From contig OW203762.1 of assembly GCA_934045905.1 (NCBI GenBank), positions 124,001 through 188,000 on the forward strand: 64,000 nucleotides of DNA, given 5' to 3'. Made by a program: the position numbers and the translations under genes. Below are positions 1-11,509 of the stretch, one piece after another. How positions within the stretch are numbered: the first letter of the stretch is position 1; each line of letters starts with the position of its first letter. The notes under the pieces are model-generated. The model was not told the origin of the DNA, made no database searches, and worked only from the letters and a program-made list of their open reading frames with translations. Origin of the DNA: Leuctra nigra. Taxonomy: Eukaryota > Arthropoda > Insecta > Plecoptera > Leuctridae.

Positions 1-583
1 AACGGCTGGACCGATTGGAACAAAGCTTTCGCTATTCTTCATGGAATATCATTTTAAGCTTATACTTAGAACCAAACAACATTTTTCTTAGTAACCAATT
101 CGTAAATGGCATATTTTTTTAAAGGAATTGGTCATTCTCATTGTTGCTCTACTATGTCTTACAAGTTGTGTAAATAAACTAAAAAAATGAGTGATATCCT
201 CATAAAAAACACTCCGTGTAAAAATTCTAGCCAAGTCTCTTCAACTATAAAAAAATAGAAGAAATGTAAAAATTCAGCACTGAAAAGTAGTGATATCAAA
301 AAATGGGCCAAGTCAAAACTTTATTTTAAAAACCAATATATACTTGGCGCATCGTTTTTTACGGCATTATAGGGTAGGTAGATTTTATGTATTACACATC
401 TGGCCTTCACTTCTAAACTATCTATATGCACGATGCGCCAAGTATATTTTGGTTTTTAAAATTACGTTTTGACTTGGCCCATTTTTTGATATCACTACTT
501 TTCAGTGCTGAATTTTTAGATTTCTTCTATATTTTTATAGTTGAAGAGACTTGGCTGGAATTTTTACACAGAGTGTTTTTTAT
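1..583. repeat. Foldback/MITE-like inverted-repeat element, copy 1 (truncated)
   Basis: Arms at about 191-354 and 431-583 are imperfect reverse complements around a ~75-bp loop. Both carry the blocks 'gtgatatc', 'cactccgtgtaaaaattc', 'agccaagtctct' and 'cttggcgcatcg' or their complements. Positions 1-190 are an outer arm that recurs at 59991-60180 in the same orientation and at about 28490-28680 in reverse complement. The right arm stops after 'gttttttatggg', where retrotransposon A begins. No coding capacity is visible; short ORFs here are chance. It is a non-autonomous DNA element of unknown superfamily. Confidence 0.8.
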
Positions 584-2068
584 GGGTCTCTTTTACGTTG
601 ATGATTTGAAGCTTTTCGCATTCAACGCAGATGGTCTGTGTTCTCAGCTCAATACTACCAATCAGTTCAGCTCAGACATTAGGATGCAGTTCGGGTTGGA
701 CAAGTGCGCTGTTATACACATAAAGAAAGGCAAATTTCAACCGGCAGAGGGAATGGAGCTGGAGAGCGGAGAGTTGATCACTGCATTAGTGAATGACCAA
801 ACAAACAAGTATTTGGGCATTAAGCAGAATTCACAGATCAACCATGCGTCACTTAAGAAGCAGTTCCAGGACGAGTATGTGAGGCGCTTGGTTAAAGTTA
901 TTAATACAGAGCTCCATGGACGTAACAAGATCCGCGCAATAAACATGTGGGCAGTGCCGGTTCTAACCAACTCGTTCGGAATTGTCAAGTGGTCCGACAA
1001 TGACCTTCATGCCCTGGATACCAAGACGAGAACAGTCATGACAAAGTTCAGGAGCCATCATCCGCGAGCTGCTGTGGAAAGAGTATACTTGCCTCGAGCT
1101 CAAGGCGGTCGTGGAGTTTTAAACATCCATTCACTGTGCACCAATCAGGTAAAGAAGTTGCGCAAGTACTTTCGGGAGTCGGAATTGGTAATCCATGGGC
1201 ATGTAGTTGCAGCTGATAAAGGTCTGTCTGCACTTAACTTACTGAGCACAACAATCAATGCGCACTGCGAGGAGGTGAATGATAGGTTGCAATCGTGGAA
1301 AGCTAAGCAGCTGCATGGTAGATATCCCACTCGTTTAGGAATGGATCACATTGATCAAGTAAGATCGTGTGCATGGCTCCAGCGTGGAGACCTCTTTTCC
1401 GAGACAAAAGGGTTTATTGTCGCCATCCAGGAACAAGTAATAGTAACGAACAACTATAGAAAGTACATATTGAAGAACTCAGTAGATGATACGTGCCGCA
1501 AATGTCGTCAAGCAAGTGAAACTATTGATCATATCATTGCTGGGTGTCCTACGCTTGCACCTACGGAATACATGTGCCGCCACAATCAGGTTGCGAAGAT
1601 CATTCACCAGAGGCTCAGCGAGAAATACGGTTTGCTTAAGCAGTTTACACCATACTACAAGTATCAGCCGCCACCTGTAGTTGAAAATGAAGGATACATC
1701 ATTTACTGGGACAAACCTGTTCTTACAGACAAAACGGTCGACTTCAATAGACCAGATATTATCATCGTTGATAAAATTCGTAAGCTCACTGTTTTCGTGG
1801 ATGTTGACATTCCATTAACGGTTAATATGCCAAGACTGAAGCGCATAAAATCCAGAAGTATCAGAATTTGGCAATTGAGGTGAAGCGAATTTGGCAACAG
1901 AAATCAATATTGGTCGTACCTATAGTTATGTCAGCAACAGGCGTTGTACCAAAGTCTCTATTAACTAACTTACTAAAAATACATATTTCGGAGAGATACA
2001 TACCAATTATGCAGAAAGCTGTTTTGTTTCAAACCTGTCATCTGACGAGAAAATTCCTGAATCAGTAA
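583..2068 (+). pseudogene. R4/Dong-like element A: 5'-truncated RT-RLE polyprotein remnant
   Basis: Coding similarity begins at the RT catalytic box (YVDD, 594-605) exactly where foldback copy 1 ends, so all upstream RT motifs are missing. The frame continues through the RT thumb region, a CCHC finger (about 1494-1590, CRKC...H...C) and the RLE core RPD...VDVDIP (about 1750-1815). A one-base indel near 1828-1833 then shifts the frame; the C-terminus resumes in another frame and ends at 2068. It is closest to element J (shared ETIDHIIAGC finger and QTCHLTRKF C-terminus). The 3'UTR at 2069-2148 also resembles J's, both having a 'ccccgccga' block. It cannot encode a working RT. Confidence 0.88.
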
Positions 2069-2147
2069 CTAAATTAAAAGGCTTGGGATGAATTTCCCCG
2101 CCGAGAGCGCCGGATCAATTCCGAGAATTCTTAAAGAATAAACATCA

Positions 2148-2148
<1 letters not shown>

Positions 2149-2183
<35 letters not shown>
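2149..2183 (+). repeat. (AAT)n microsatellite between A and B
   Basis: About 12 uninterrupted AAT units lie between the 3' tail of A and the 5' leader of B. This is the presumed target sequence of these elements. Confidence 0.95.
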
Positions 2184-2268
2184 TCTAGTGGCTGTGGGAA
2201 TTCTAGTGGCTGTGGGAATTCTAGTGGCTGTGGGAATTCTAGTGGCTGTGGAATTCTAGTGGCTGTGG
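2183..2268 (+). repeat. 18-bp minisatellite at the 5' end of element B
   Basis: Five tandem copies of ttctagtggctgtgggaa start at 2183, 2201, 2219, 2237 (17 bp, one G lost) and 2254 (partial). The tract directly joins the (AAT)n to the rest of B's 5' leader (2269-2493), so it may be the first part of the B transcript or its promoter. Confidence 0.9.
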
Positions 2269-2493
2269 TTGGCACGTTTTTTTTTAACACATCAGCTCTT
2301 CAAGATCTTCTTTGATACTGCATATTACGGAAGAGAAGATATTTGAAAGTGAGCTGGATAATACAGTAAGCATCCCTCTCTATTTTAAATCTATTTGTTT
2401 CATTGAAAACCCTCTTTTGAGAAAAATTCAAGTGAAGTGAAGTTTGATTTGGATGTGTGGAATCGGATTTTATCATACTGTAAAAAATTGTCT

Positions 2494-5400
2494 ATGGACA
2501 TGGCCACTGGGAGAAGAAACTCTGCCTCTTGTATGCTAGATATGAATCAAGGTTCCTGCAATGAAGCAATTCAAAGCAGCCCTTCATCTCATAGCCCACC
2601 ATTACCACCAACAAACACAGTTGCGGCAACCGAAGAAAATATTGCAAATATGAGAACAAGACAGAGGTGGAATCAAGAGGAATACAGGGAACTAATGTGG
2701 TGTTATTTATACACAACTGAGAAGTACTTGTCGGGAATTTCACAGAGAACTTTTCAAATATGGAGGCAACGCAATCCGTTGAATAGACCGTGTATGAATT
2801 CCAATAAATTAGCAACACAGCGCAGATACATAATGAAGACCAATAAGTTAACCCAGAGTGAACTAGAATTCATCAAGAAATCGGTTATGCAGGAAATTGC
2901 TATTGATTTTCCTGATAATGAAGCAGAGAACACAGAACAGATGCAGGCTATGCCAGAATGTCCGAGCAATCCAATTGGTGACGAGAATGAAATTACAACC
3001 CCAAATTCTTATGATATTGACCACGAAGAAAATTTATATTCTAGTAATGATGTGCATGTTGACGTTGACCTTTTAGAGAGGATAAGGTGTAAATGGGCAT
3101 TAACTGATATTGAAAACAGGCACAGGTTATCCAAAGTCAATATCAATGTTAAGACTAAGGCTATTATACAATCAGTTCAAGCGGTACTGGCTGTTATTGC
3201 TGAAGAAAATACTCTCTCATTGACGGACCTGAATAATTTGGTATATGCGTCAGCCCAAGTAGTTATTGAAATGTCAGACAAGACCAAACGAACAAGAGCA
3301 CAACCCTTTAACGGCACTAAGTATAACAGTGAACACGGTGAGCCACAATGGAAAATTAGAATAAAGAAGCAGATAAATGATTGGAGGGGAGATATATCAG
3401 TTCTTCGCGAAATTAGAATCACCAAAATGCCTTCAATTAAACTTCTATTGAAGAGAGATAAACTGTTTGTGAAACATGGGATACAGTCCAGTGATGATGC
3501 TAATCGCATTGAAGAACTACTTAAGCAGAAGGTTCAAGCAAAAGCACAAAGATTAAGGAGATACGAAAAACGTATCTTACAATTCCGTCAGAACAAACAG
3601 TTTGCTGAAGATGGGAAGAGATTCTACAGAGAACTCGGTAAGGATCAAGTAAAGGTGACGAGAATTCCCACCAAGGAAGATATGGAAGCTTTCTGGAAAG
3701 GTATTTGGGAGCAGGAAATACACCATAACGCTGATGCTGAGTGGATTAAGAGATGTCAAGACAGATTGAAAAGCGTCCCCGAAATGAATTTGTTGGATAT
3801 TTCTGAGAAGGAAGTTACAGATTCCTTTCGCAAGATTAATAACTGGAAGTCTCCAGGGTGTGATGGAATCCATAATTTCTGGATTAAAAAATTTACTTCT
3901 CTTCATGGAAAATTCGCATATTGTTACAATCAATTACTTTGTCATCCCGAGACCGCCCAGCATGGTTAACTAATGGTATAACACATTTGTTACCAAAGAA
4001 TAGTGATACCCACCTCCCAAAGAATTACAGACCTATTACTTGTTTACCTACAATATATAAAAACTTCACATCCATTGTTGCAAACAGAATTTATGATTTC
4101 CTCGAAACTAACCACCTAATGCCACTTGAACAGAAAGGTTGCAGCAAAGGCTCGTATGGTTGCAAGGACCATCTTCTCCTCAGTAAGACTATCATGGAAG
4201 ATTGCAAGAAGAAAAAAAAGAGTCTCAGAATAGCTTGGATAGACTACAAAAAAGCCTTCGATAGCGTTCCACATAGTTGGATTATACAAGTGCTGAATTT
4301 ATATCGAGTGAATCCAAGTATTGTAAATTTTTGCAGTAGTATAATGAAACAGTGGAGGACCAAAATGCATCTGAACTGCGGGACAGGAACACTAATGTCT
4401 GGAGAGGTGAACATCCGAAGAGGAATTTTCCAAGGAGATTCCCTTTCACCTTTACTGTTCTGTATGAGTCTCTTCCCACTGTCAGATGAACTCAATTCGT
4501 CCGGATCTGGATATAGTTTGAAACAGAAAGGACAAAAAGTCTCTCACTTGTGCTACATGGATGACCTAAAACTTTTCGCGAAGAATGACAACGAGTTGGA
4601 AGGATTGCTATGGACAGTAAAGCTATTCAGCGATGATATTGGAATGACATTTGGCTTAGATAAATGTGCCAAACTATCTTTTACTTCTGGACGAATGGTA
4701 CAAAAGGAGAATGTTGTTCTTGATGACAGTTCAGAAATACAGAGTTTGGAGGAAGGGATGACTTATAAATATTTAGGAGTAGAAGAAGGAGATGGAATAC
4801 ATCATGCTTTGTTAAAAGAAAAAATTACAAAAGAGTACAAGCGGAGATTACGTCTTGTTTTAAGAAGCGAACTGACAGGTAGGAACAAGATATTAGCAAT
4901 TGGGCAGTTGGCAGTTCCGGTAATGCAATACAGTTTTGGCATCGTGGATTGGCGGCTTGAAGACATGAAGCAAATTGATCGGAAAACCAGGAAGATCTTG
5001 ACAATGCATGGGATGCACCATCCTAAGGCAGACGTGGAAAGATTGTATATGCCGAGGAAATGTGGAGGAAGAGGTCTCATGCAATTGGAATCAGCATATC
5101 AAGTAGCTGTAATTGGTTTGTCCCATTATCTACAAGCAAATACTTTAGATAAATATGTATGTATGGTGAAAGAATATGAATTGAACAAACCCAAGACAAT
5201 GTCCTTAATCAAGCTGTCCGACAAGTTTCTAGAGAAAATGCAATTGATACTCCCCGAAGGAAATCCATCGTTGCCACTAGTACAGGAAGTAAAGAAGATC
5301 AGGAGGAAAGTAAAAGAAGGATTGCAGCTTGGCATAAAATCCATCTGGGAAGGAAAAATCATGCATGGCCAATATCCGAATAAAATGAAATCCCCTCAAG

Positions 5401-6104
5401 TTGATAGAGATATAACATTTGGATGGTTGACTCGATCTGATCTCAAGGGGGAAACAGAAGCTTTTATAGTTGCGGCACAAGACCAAGCACTGAGAACCAA
5501 GTATTATGACCGGCGTATTCTTAAGACAGGCACCGACGAAATGTGCAGACTATGCAAATCCTTCGCTGAGACAATAAACCATATAGCATCCGGTTGTCCT
5601 GTACTAGCGAAGCGCGAATACATTCAAAGGCATGATCGCGTGTGCACATATCTTCACTGGGATATATGTAAACATTTTGGAATTCCGGTTGAAGACAAAT
5701 GGTATATGCATAAGCCAGCTCAAGTTGTCATCCACGACCAGGTTACCATCCTTTACAATGAGCAGATCCAAACAGATAGGACAGTCCTCGCTAATAAACC
5801 AGATATTGTATTAAAAAATGGACATGAGAAGACCTGTTTAATTATTGATGTGGCAATCCCAATGGAAGATAACTTAATTGCTAAAGAAGCGGAAAAAATA
5901 TTAAAGTACAAAGACCTGGCAATTGACATCAACAGAATGTGGAAACTAAAGACGAAAATAGTGCCAGTTGTAATAGGAGCTCTTGGTACAGTGGCATTAA
6001 GTCTCCAAGAACATCTGCTTCACATTCCTGGATGTCATTGCATGCATGACCTCCAAAAGACAGTACTCTTGGGAACTGCTCATATATTGAGAAAAGTGCT
6101 GTAA
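2494..6104 (+). pseudogene. R4/Dong-like element B: near-full-length polyprotein, one frameshift
   Basis: The likely start is the first ATG at 2494. The N-terminal part has a Myb/SANT-like segment (about 2665-2880, starting RQRWNQEEY), then a charged linker. The frame is open until a stop at 3967. The RT continues in another frame that overlaps from 3921, so a single missing base near 3945-3955 breaks the ORF between RT motifs (SPGCDGIHNFW before, LPKNYRPITC after). Downstream are AFDSVPHSW, the YMDD box (4554-4565), a CCHC finger (about 5539-5630, CRLC...H...C) and the RLE (KPDIVLKN...IDVAIP, about 5797-5865), all open to 6104. The 3'UTR (6105-6286) is nearly identical to that of fragment I. 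B is a recently dead element; a sequencing or assembly error at the frameshift is the main alternative. Confidence 0.9.
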
Positions 6105-6286
6105 CACCACAGCAGAAAAAAAAAGCAACATCAAAAGAATCAGCCTCAAGGAGATGGTTGATCCTCATCTGATTTTTCAAGACCAGTGACAGGCGAATTT
6201 AGATTAGTTTATATTCATGTTTGAAAATATTCTTGTGTTACTCATTCAAATGTTAATCCTGTACTGTACACTGAGACAATAAAGTG

Positions 6287-6288
6287 AA

Positions 6289-6358
<70 letters not shown>

Positions 6359-6359
6359 T
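6287..6359 (+). repeat. (AAT)n microsatellite between B and C
   Basis: About 24 AAT units with one AAA interruption, directly after B's 3'UTR ('aataaagtg'). Confidence 0.95.
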
Positions 6360-6765
6360 AAAAGATTGATAAAAGCATTGATCATTGATCATTGATCATT
6401 GATCATTGAAGCATTGATCATTGATCCGTGATAAAAGATTGATCACGGAGGCCGTGATCAAGTGCCGGCAGCTGATGTGAAGCTCTTCACATTTTATTGG
6501 TTTTTTATATGTTTCTTAAAGTTTACTAACCCGAAATTGATATTGAGGTGAGTGGAAGTAGTTTATACATATCTTGTGATAATAATTTGGAGTTGATATT
6601 ATTATAGAAGAGGAGAATAATCAAGAGAAAATATTGGCTTTCTCATTTCGAAAGGAAATTTCACAAGGAACAGGAGATTGGTTTTGTTATTTCACGGCCA
6701 TTTGGCACTGTTTCTCGTCAACAACCAAGGTTCAATATTTAAGAAATCAAGACCAAATATCAGCA
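6360..6765 (+). promoter_or_regulatory. 5' leader of element C with 7-bp repeats and a hairpin
   Basis: After the (AAT)n come several tandem copies of attgatc (about 6376-6426). A perfect 10-bp inverted repeat follows with a 3-base loop (ttgatcacgg at 6439-6448, ccgtgatcaa at 6452-6461). The rest of the leader is AT-rich and has no long ORF. A frame open from a TTG at 6634 joins the main ORF, but the first ATG is 6766. This is the presumed 5'UTR and internal promoter; the function is inferred. Confidence 0.6.
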
Positions 6766-9700
6766 ATGCCAGCACGAACACGAACCGTTAAAACATCTAA
6801 TGGTACTCAACGTGAGGAATTAAATAATACTAGAACTAGATCTTCCATGAGTTCAAGAGAGGAATTAGGTCCCTGGATCGAGGAAACTCATACCAGCCCT
6901 ATTCCTGACCAATCTGCTTTCATATTAAATGAAACCATACAGCCAAGAAGGCAGAAATGGACAATGGAAGAGTATAAGGAGATTATGTGGTGTCATACAT
7001 ATGTTAGTCATACTACACTGACTGGTAACATGAAGATGACTTTTCAACTGTGGAGAAGAAGAAATCCTAATATACGGCCTAACATGGATTCAAACAAACT
7101 GGCTAATCAGAGGCGGTACATAATTAAGAACAACAAGTTGACAGTAGATGAACTGAAAGTGATTGAAGAACATGTGAAAATGGTTATTTCAAGAGATAAT
7201 GGTGTTCAAGATGAGGAAGTAGCTATTGAAGATCAAGATCAAGACCCTACTAATATTTCGATACCTGCATTATTATCAATGACCCCGGAGAGATTGAGAC
7301 TGAGGCCAATCCTGAATGGACAACTCCGAGTGGAGGAAACAGGAGGTATTGATGAAACAGGGGATATTGATGATCGTGATGGAGGGGAAGAAATTGAAGA
7401 TCGAGATCAAGATCTTACTCATTGTTCGTTGCCTCTACTCTCATTGGATCCGGAGGTGGTTGGTGAAGTGCAGCACTCGGACCTAGAGGACGAGATCATG
7501 GAGCGCTGGAGACAGATGAAGGCGGAGTCGACGTGGTCCAGGGGGAAACTTCCTAAGTTGAAGGTGACGAAACAAACTAAGAGAGTCCTTATTGAAGTTA
7601 ATTCTGCTCTAGGAAAGATCGCGTTAGCAAATGATCACATAAATCTGACTGACATCAACATCTTGATATATGCAGCTGCACAAACACTATTTAAAAAAAT
7701 AGGTTATGAGATCAAAGAGAACACCGGGCAAAATAGTAAAAATGATCAGAAGTGGAAGAAAAGAATCCAAACCCAAATTGACGAATGGAGGAGGGAAATA
7801 TCTCACATAACAGAAATTCTACAAAGTAAGGAGTTATCAATAAAACTACAAAAGATTAAAGTTAAACTTGGGTTTAAATACAATATTGCAAGCTCAGATG
7901 ATTTTACTCGTATCAAAGAGATACTCAAGCAGAAAATACAGGCGAAGGCCCAAAGAGTGAGAAGATATAAGAAACGAGTGTTGCAGTATCAGCAGAATAA
8001 ACAGTTTAATGAGGGAGCTAAATCATTTTACAGAAATATACTCAACAAACAAATTGATGTAAAAATCCACCCTCCGATTGAAGATATTGAGCAATTCTGG
8101 AAAGGAATTTGGGGGGATAATAAACAGCACAATCATGAAGCTCAGTGGATCAAGAATATGAAAGAAGAGAATTCAACAATACCGGAGATGGAATGGAGAG
8201 ACATTACAGCTTTAGAGGTATCAAAACAACTATACAAATCAGCCAATTGGAAAGCTCCTGGGTTAGATGGAATACAGAACTTCTGGCTAAAATCCTTTAC
8301 AACTCTTCATGGTCGGATAGCAGATGCTTATAATAGTGCAATCCGTGATCCAGAAGGTGTTCCCGAGTGGCTAACCCAGGGTAAAACCTGTCTTTTGCCA
8401 AAGAGTCATGAAACGCATCTTCCAAAAAACTACAGACCCATTACTTGTCTATCCACAATGTACAAGAACTTGACGGCCATCATATCGAGCAGAATGCATA
8501 TATTTTTTGACCAACAAAATATCATGCCGATGGAGCAGAAAGGATGTAGCTCAGGTTCTTTTGGATGTAAGGACCATCTTATGTTAAGCAAAGCTATCAT
8601 GGAGGATTGTAAGAGAAATAAAAGAAACTTGCACATGGGGTGGATAGACTACAAGAAAGCGTTTGATAGTGTTCCACATAGTTGGATTCTTCAAGCTATG
8701 GACATCTATCGATTAAACCCTAAACTGATAAGATTTTGCAAATCAATCATGACAACCTGGCGAACTAGTCTTACGCTTAGGACTCACAAGGAAGTAATCA
8801 CGTCTGAGGGTATTTCAATAAAGAGAGGAATATATCAAGGCGATTCTTTGTCACCGCTTCTTTTCTGCATGAGCCTCTTTCCTCTAACAAGCATGTTAAA
8901 CAAATCTCGATGTGGATACAAAGTGAAAAATACTGATGTAAGAGTAAATCATCTAATCTATATGGATGACATCAAAATATTCGCCGAGAAAAGGGAAGAG
9001 ATGGAAGAAATGATTGGTATTGTTAAACGTTTTAGTGATGATATATGTATGGAGTTTGGCTTGGAGAAATGTGCAACAGCTGCATTTAAGAAAGGGAAAA
9101 TAATATCATCTGAAAATATTATTGTTGATAATAACTCTTCAATCAAGATGTTGGATCCTGGAGAAGCATATAAATATCTAGGAATTGAAGAAGGGAATGG
9201 AATCCAGCATGTAGCTATGAAAGATAAGTTGGTTCAAGAATATCGGAGGAGAGTTCGTTTGATATTGCAGACTGAGCTGAATGGGAGAAATAAAATTCTT
9301 GCAATTGGAGCTCTTGCACTGCCAGTCTTACAATACAGCTTTTGCATATTGGATTGGAGTCTCAAAGAATTAAAGAATATTGACAGAAAGACCAGGAAAC
9401 TACTAACCATCCACAAGATGCAACATCCAAGAGCAGATGTTCAAAGATTGTATGTCTCAAGAAAGCAAGGTGGAAGGGGATTGTGTCAGGTGGAAGGCTC
9501 ATACAGATCGGCAATGATTGGGACTGCCGAGTACATACGACTAAAGAAAAGCGATCACTTTGTGAACATCATCAAAGTGAGTGAGGAAAACAGACCAAAA
9601 ACCTTATCGATGTTATCATTAGCAGACAAATTCAAGTCTAGCATTAACATGTTGAATGTACAAACACAAACAGACAAGGATATTCTTCACCAGGTAAGAA

Positions 9701-10512
9701 AAATTAGAGAAGTCGTCAAGTCAAAACTACAGGACCAATTATGTGATGAATGGGAGGGGAAAGCCATGCATGGTCAGTACCCAAAGAATATGAAGAAAAT
9801 ATTTATTAACAGGCCAAGTACATTCAATTGGCTTGTGAAAGGAACCCTTAAAGGCGAGACTGAATCCTTAATTGTAGCTGCACAAGACCAATCATTAAGA
9901 ACGAGAAGCTATGAGAAGAGGATTCTTAAGACTGGATCGAATGGAATGTGTAGATTATGCAAACAGCACGAAGAAACGATTGACCACATAGTGTCAGGAT
10001 GTCCAGTGCTAGCTAAGAAAGAGTACATCGAACGTCATGACAAGATAGCAGCTTCCCTTCACTGGGCAATATGTCAACATTTCAACCTCCCAAAATCAAC
10101 ACATCACTATGATCATCATCCACCTCAAGTATGTGAAAATGGAGATGTTACAATAATATGGAATGAACAAGTACGAACTGATAGGACCATCTTAGCCAAC
10201 AAACCTGACATCATTATAAAAAATATAAAAGATAGCACATGTCTAATTATTGATGTTGCTGTTCCTATGGATGGAAATGTACTGAAAAAAGAGTCGGAGA
10301 AAATATTGAAATACCGAGACCTCCAAATTGAGATAGGACGGATGTGGAAACTGTCAACCAAGGTATGTCCTATAGTAATTGGAGCGCTTGGAACTATCAC
10401 CAACCACTACCAAGATTATGCGAAAATGATCCCAGGAGAATTTTCTTGCACCGACCTCCAAAAGCACGCGTTATTGGGATCGGCCTACATCATCCGTCGA
10501 GTCATCACTTGA
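6766..10512 (+). CDS. R4/Dong-like element C: intact RT-RLE polyprotein
   Basis: An uninterrupted ORF of 1248 codons from the first ATG; the frame is open back to 6634, so a non-ATG start upstream cannot be excluded. Order of domains: Myb/SANT-like DNA-binding segment (about 6940-7170, starting RRQKWTMEEY), acidic linker, predicted helical region (about 7550-8050), then RT: KAPGLDGIQNFW (about 8250), LPKNYRPITC (about 8420), AFDSVPHSW (about 8658), GIYQGDSLSPLLF (about 8827) and YMDD (8959-8970). A C-terminal CCHC finger starts near 9949 (CRLC...H...C). The RLE core is KPD at 10201-10209 with the IDVAVP aspartate at 10252. No N-terminal C2H2 finger is visible. The RT copies element RNA at a target nick made by the RLE. 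It is the only fully intact copy here and the best candidate for a mobile element; the 3'UTR runs 10513-10636. Confidence 0.92.
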   Translation: MPARTRTVKTSNGTQREELNNTRTRSSMSSREELGPWIEETHTSPIPDQSAFILNETIQPRRQKWTMEEYKEIMWCHTYVSHTTLTGNMKMTFQLWRRRNPNIRPNMDSNKLANQRRYIIKNNKLTVDELKVIEEHVKMVISRDNGVQDEEVAIEDQDQDPTNISIPALLSMTPERLRLRPILNGQLRVEETGGIDETGDIDDRDGGEEIEDRDQDLTHCSLPLLSLDPEVVGEVQHSDLEDEIMERWRQMKAESTWSRGKLPKLKVTKQTKRVLIEVNSALGKIALANDHINLTDINILIYAAAQTLFKKIGYEIKENTGQNSKNDQKWKKRIQTQIDEWRREISHITEILQSKELSIKLQKIKVKLGFKYNIASSDDFTRIKEILKQKIQAKAQRVRRYKKRVLQYQQNKQFNEGAKSFYRNILNKQIDVKIHPPIEDIEQFWKGIWGDNKQHNHEAQWIKNMKEENSTIPEMEWRDITALEVSKQLYKSANWKAPGLDGIQNFWLKSFTTLHGRIADAYNSAIRDPEGVPEWLTQGKTCLLPKSHETHLPKNYRPITCLSTMYKNLTAIISSRMHIFFDQQNIMPMEQKGCSSGSFGCKDHLMLSKAIMEDCKRNKRNLHMGWIDYKKAFDSVPHSWILQAMDIYRLNPKLIRFCKSIMTTWRTSLTLRTHKEVITSEGISIKRGIYQGDSLSPLLFCMSLFPLTSMLNKSRCGYKVKNTDVRVNHLIYMDDIKIFAEKREEMEEMIGIVKRFSDDICMEFGLEKCATAAFKKGKIISSENIIVDNNSSIKMLDPGEAYKYLGIEEGNGIQHVAMKDKLVQEYRRRVRLILQTELNGRNKILAIGALALPVLQYSFCILDWSLKELKNIDRKTRKLLTIHKMQHPRADVQRLYVSRKQGGRGLCQVEGSYRSAMIGTAEYIRLKKSDHFVNIIKVSEENRPKTLSMLSLADKFKSSINMLNVQTQTDKDILHQVRKIREVVKSKLQDQLCDEWEGKAMHGQYPKNMKKIFINRPSTFNWLVKGTLKGETESLIVAAQDQSLRTRSYEKRILKTGSNGMCRLCKQHEETIDHIVSGCPVLAKKEYIERHDKIAASLHWAICQHFNLPKSTHHYDHHPPQVCENGDVTIIWNEQVRTDRTILANKPDIIIKNIKDSTCLIIDVAVPMDGNVLKKESEKILKYRDLQIEIGRMWKLSTKVCPIVIGALGTITNHYQDYAKMIPGEFSCTDLQKHALLGSAYIIRRVIT

Positions 10513-10636
10513 ACCACAGAATCTACAAAACCCAATGCAGCATAGAATCACGGTGTGATTCCGCTGCATGAATGGATGTTTTGCCAATATGTTATAATAG
10601 TGTATTGTACTGTATTATAATATATTGTGAATAAAG

Positions 10637-10638
10637 AC

Positions 10639-10706
<68 letters not shown>
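10637..10706 (+). repeat. (AAT)n microsatellite between C and D
   Basis: About 23 perfect AAT units following C's 3'UTR ('gaataaagac'). Confidence 0.95.
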
Positions 10707-11129
10707 GGCGTGTATCACTACACGCCTGAAAATGTCCTTGAGAATGAGGAATACCGTTTATACTGGGATAGAACTGTGCTTACCGATAGAACAATACCAT
10801 CGAATAGGCCTGATATCATCTTGGTCAATAAAGCAATGAAAAGGACATTTCTAATCGACATTGCTGTTCCCAACTCCAACAATGTTCATGAGACCGGCCA
10901 GAGAAAACTAGCTAAGTATGCTGACCTGGCTCATGAGATCAAAGAGCAATGGAAGCAGAATAGTGTTGTCATCATCCCAATTATAATTTCATCCACTGGT
11001 ATTGTACCCGTCTCTCTTACAAAGAACTTATCCACTATAGAACTCTCTCCTCTTTTAGTTTGTGACATACAGAAGTCCGTAATTTTAAGCACTTGTCGCA
11101 TTGTACGTAAATTTTTAAACATACAATAG
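10707..11129 (+). pseudogene. R4/Dong-like fragment D: RLE and C-terminus only
   Basis: A strongly 5'-truncated copy of the E/H subfamily, open in one frame from 10710 to the stop ending at 11129. It holds the RLE core (RPDIILVNK...LIDIAVP) and the conserved C-terminal block ending RKFLNIQ. It is almost identical to the matching parts of E (14600-15011) and H (20625-21036), and its 3'UTR (11130-11210) is shared with both, so insertion or duplication was recent. No RT or finger remains. Confidence 0.9.
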
Positions 11130-11210
11130 ATAAAGAGAATAGTTTGCTTTCATTTTGCCTAATAGGCCGATGAAAGTAAAAACCGCAAAGAGCGAGAAAC
11201 AATCATCGAA

Positions 11211-11272
<62 letters not shown>
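11211..11272 (+). repeat. (AAT)n microsatellite between D and E
   Basis: About 20 perfect AAT units, then a degenerate A/T-rich stretch to about 11315 before E's leader. Confidence 0.95.
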
Positions 11273-11274
<2 letters not shown>

Positions 11275-11315
11275 TAAAATAAATAAAAAAGAATATAATA
11301 AATAATAGATAATAA

Positions 11316-11509
11316 AGATCCGCAAGGGAAGGTGGTCTACCTTACGTGCGTGGCGAGCACGCGTACCCTAGCCAACCCCATGCTGGGTTAACCCCCCTAA
11401 TGGGTGTAAACTGGTTCCTGTACACAATAAGGAAGCCTCGGACGAGCGTCGTAATGATCGAGGACGACGCGGGACAGACCTGCTCGATCAAAATGTTGAC
11501 GACCCTGCT
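11316..11509 (+). promoter_or_regulatory. GC-rich structured 5' leader of element E
   Basis: The leader is far more GC-rich than its surroundings. It contains two short perfect hairpins, AAGGT/ACCTT (11329-11333 with 11339-11343) and CGTGC/GCACG (11345-11349 with 11357-11361), enclosed by GGG and CCC runs. R2-group elements are known to carry HDV-like self-cleaving ribozymes at their 5' end. This leader has comparable compactness, but I could not confirm an HDV fold by eye. Confidence 0.4.

Noticed and set aside
290..580. N-terminal 50-plus codons of the frame running into element A from 426
   Set aside because: They translate foldback copy 1. Similarity to the RT begins only at about 583.
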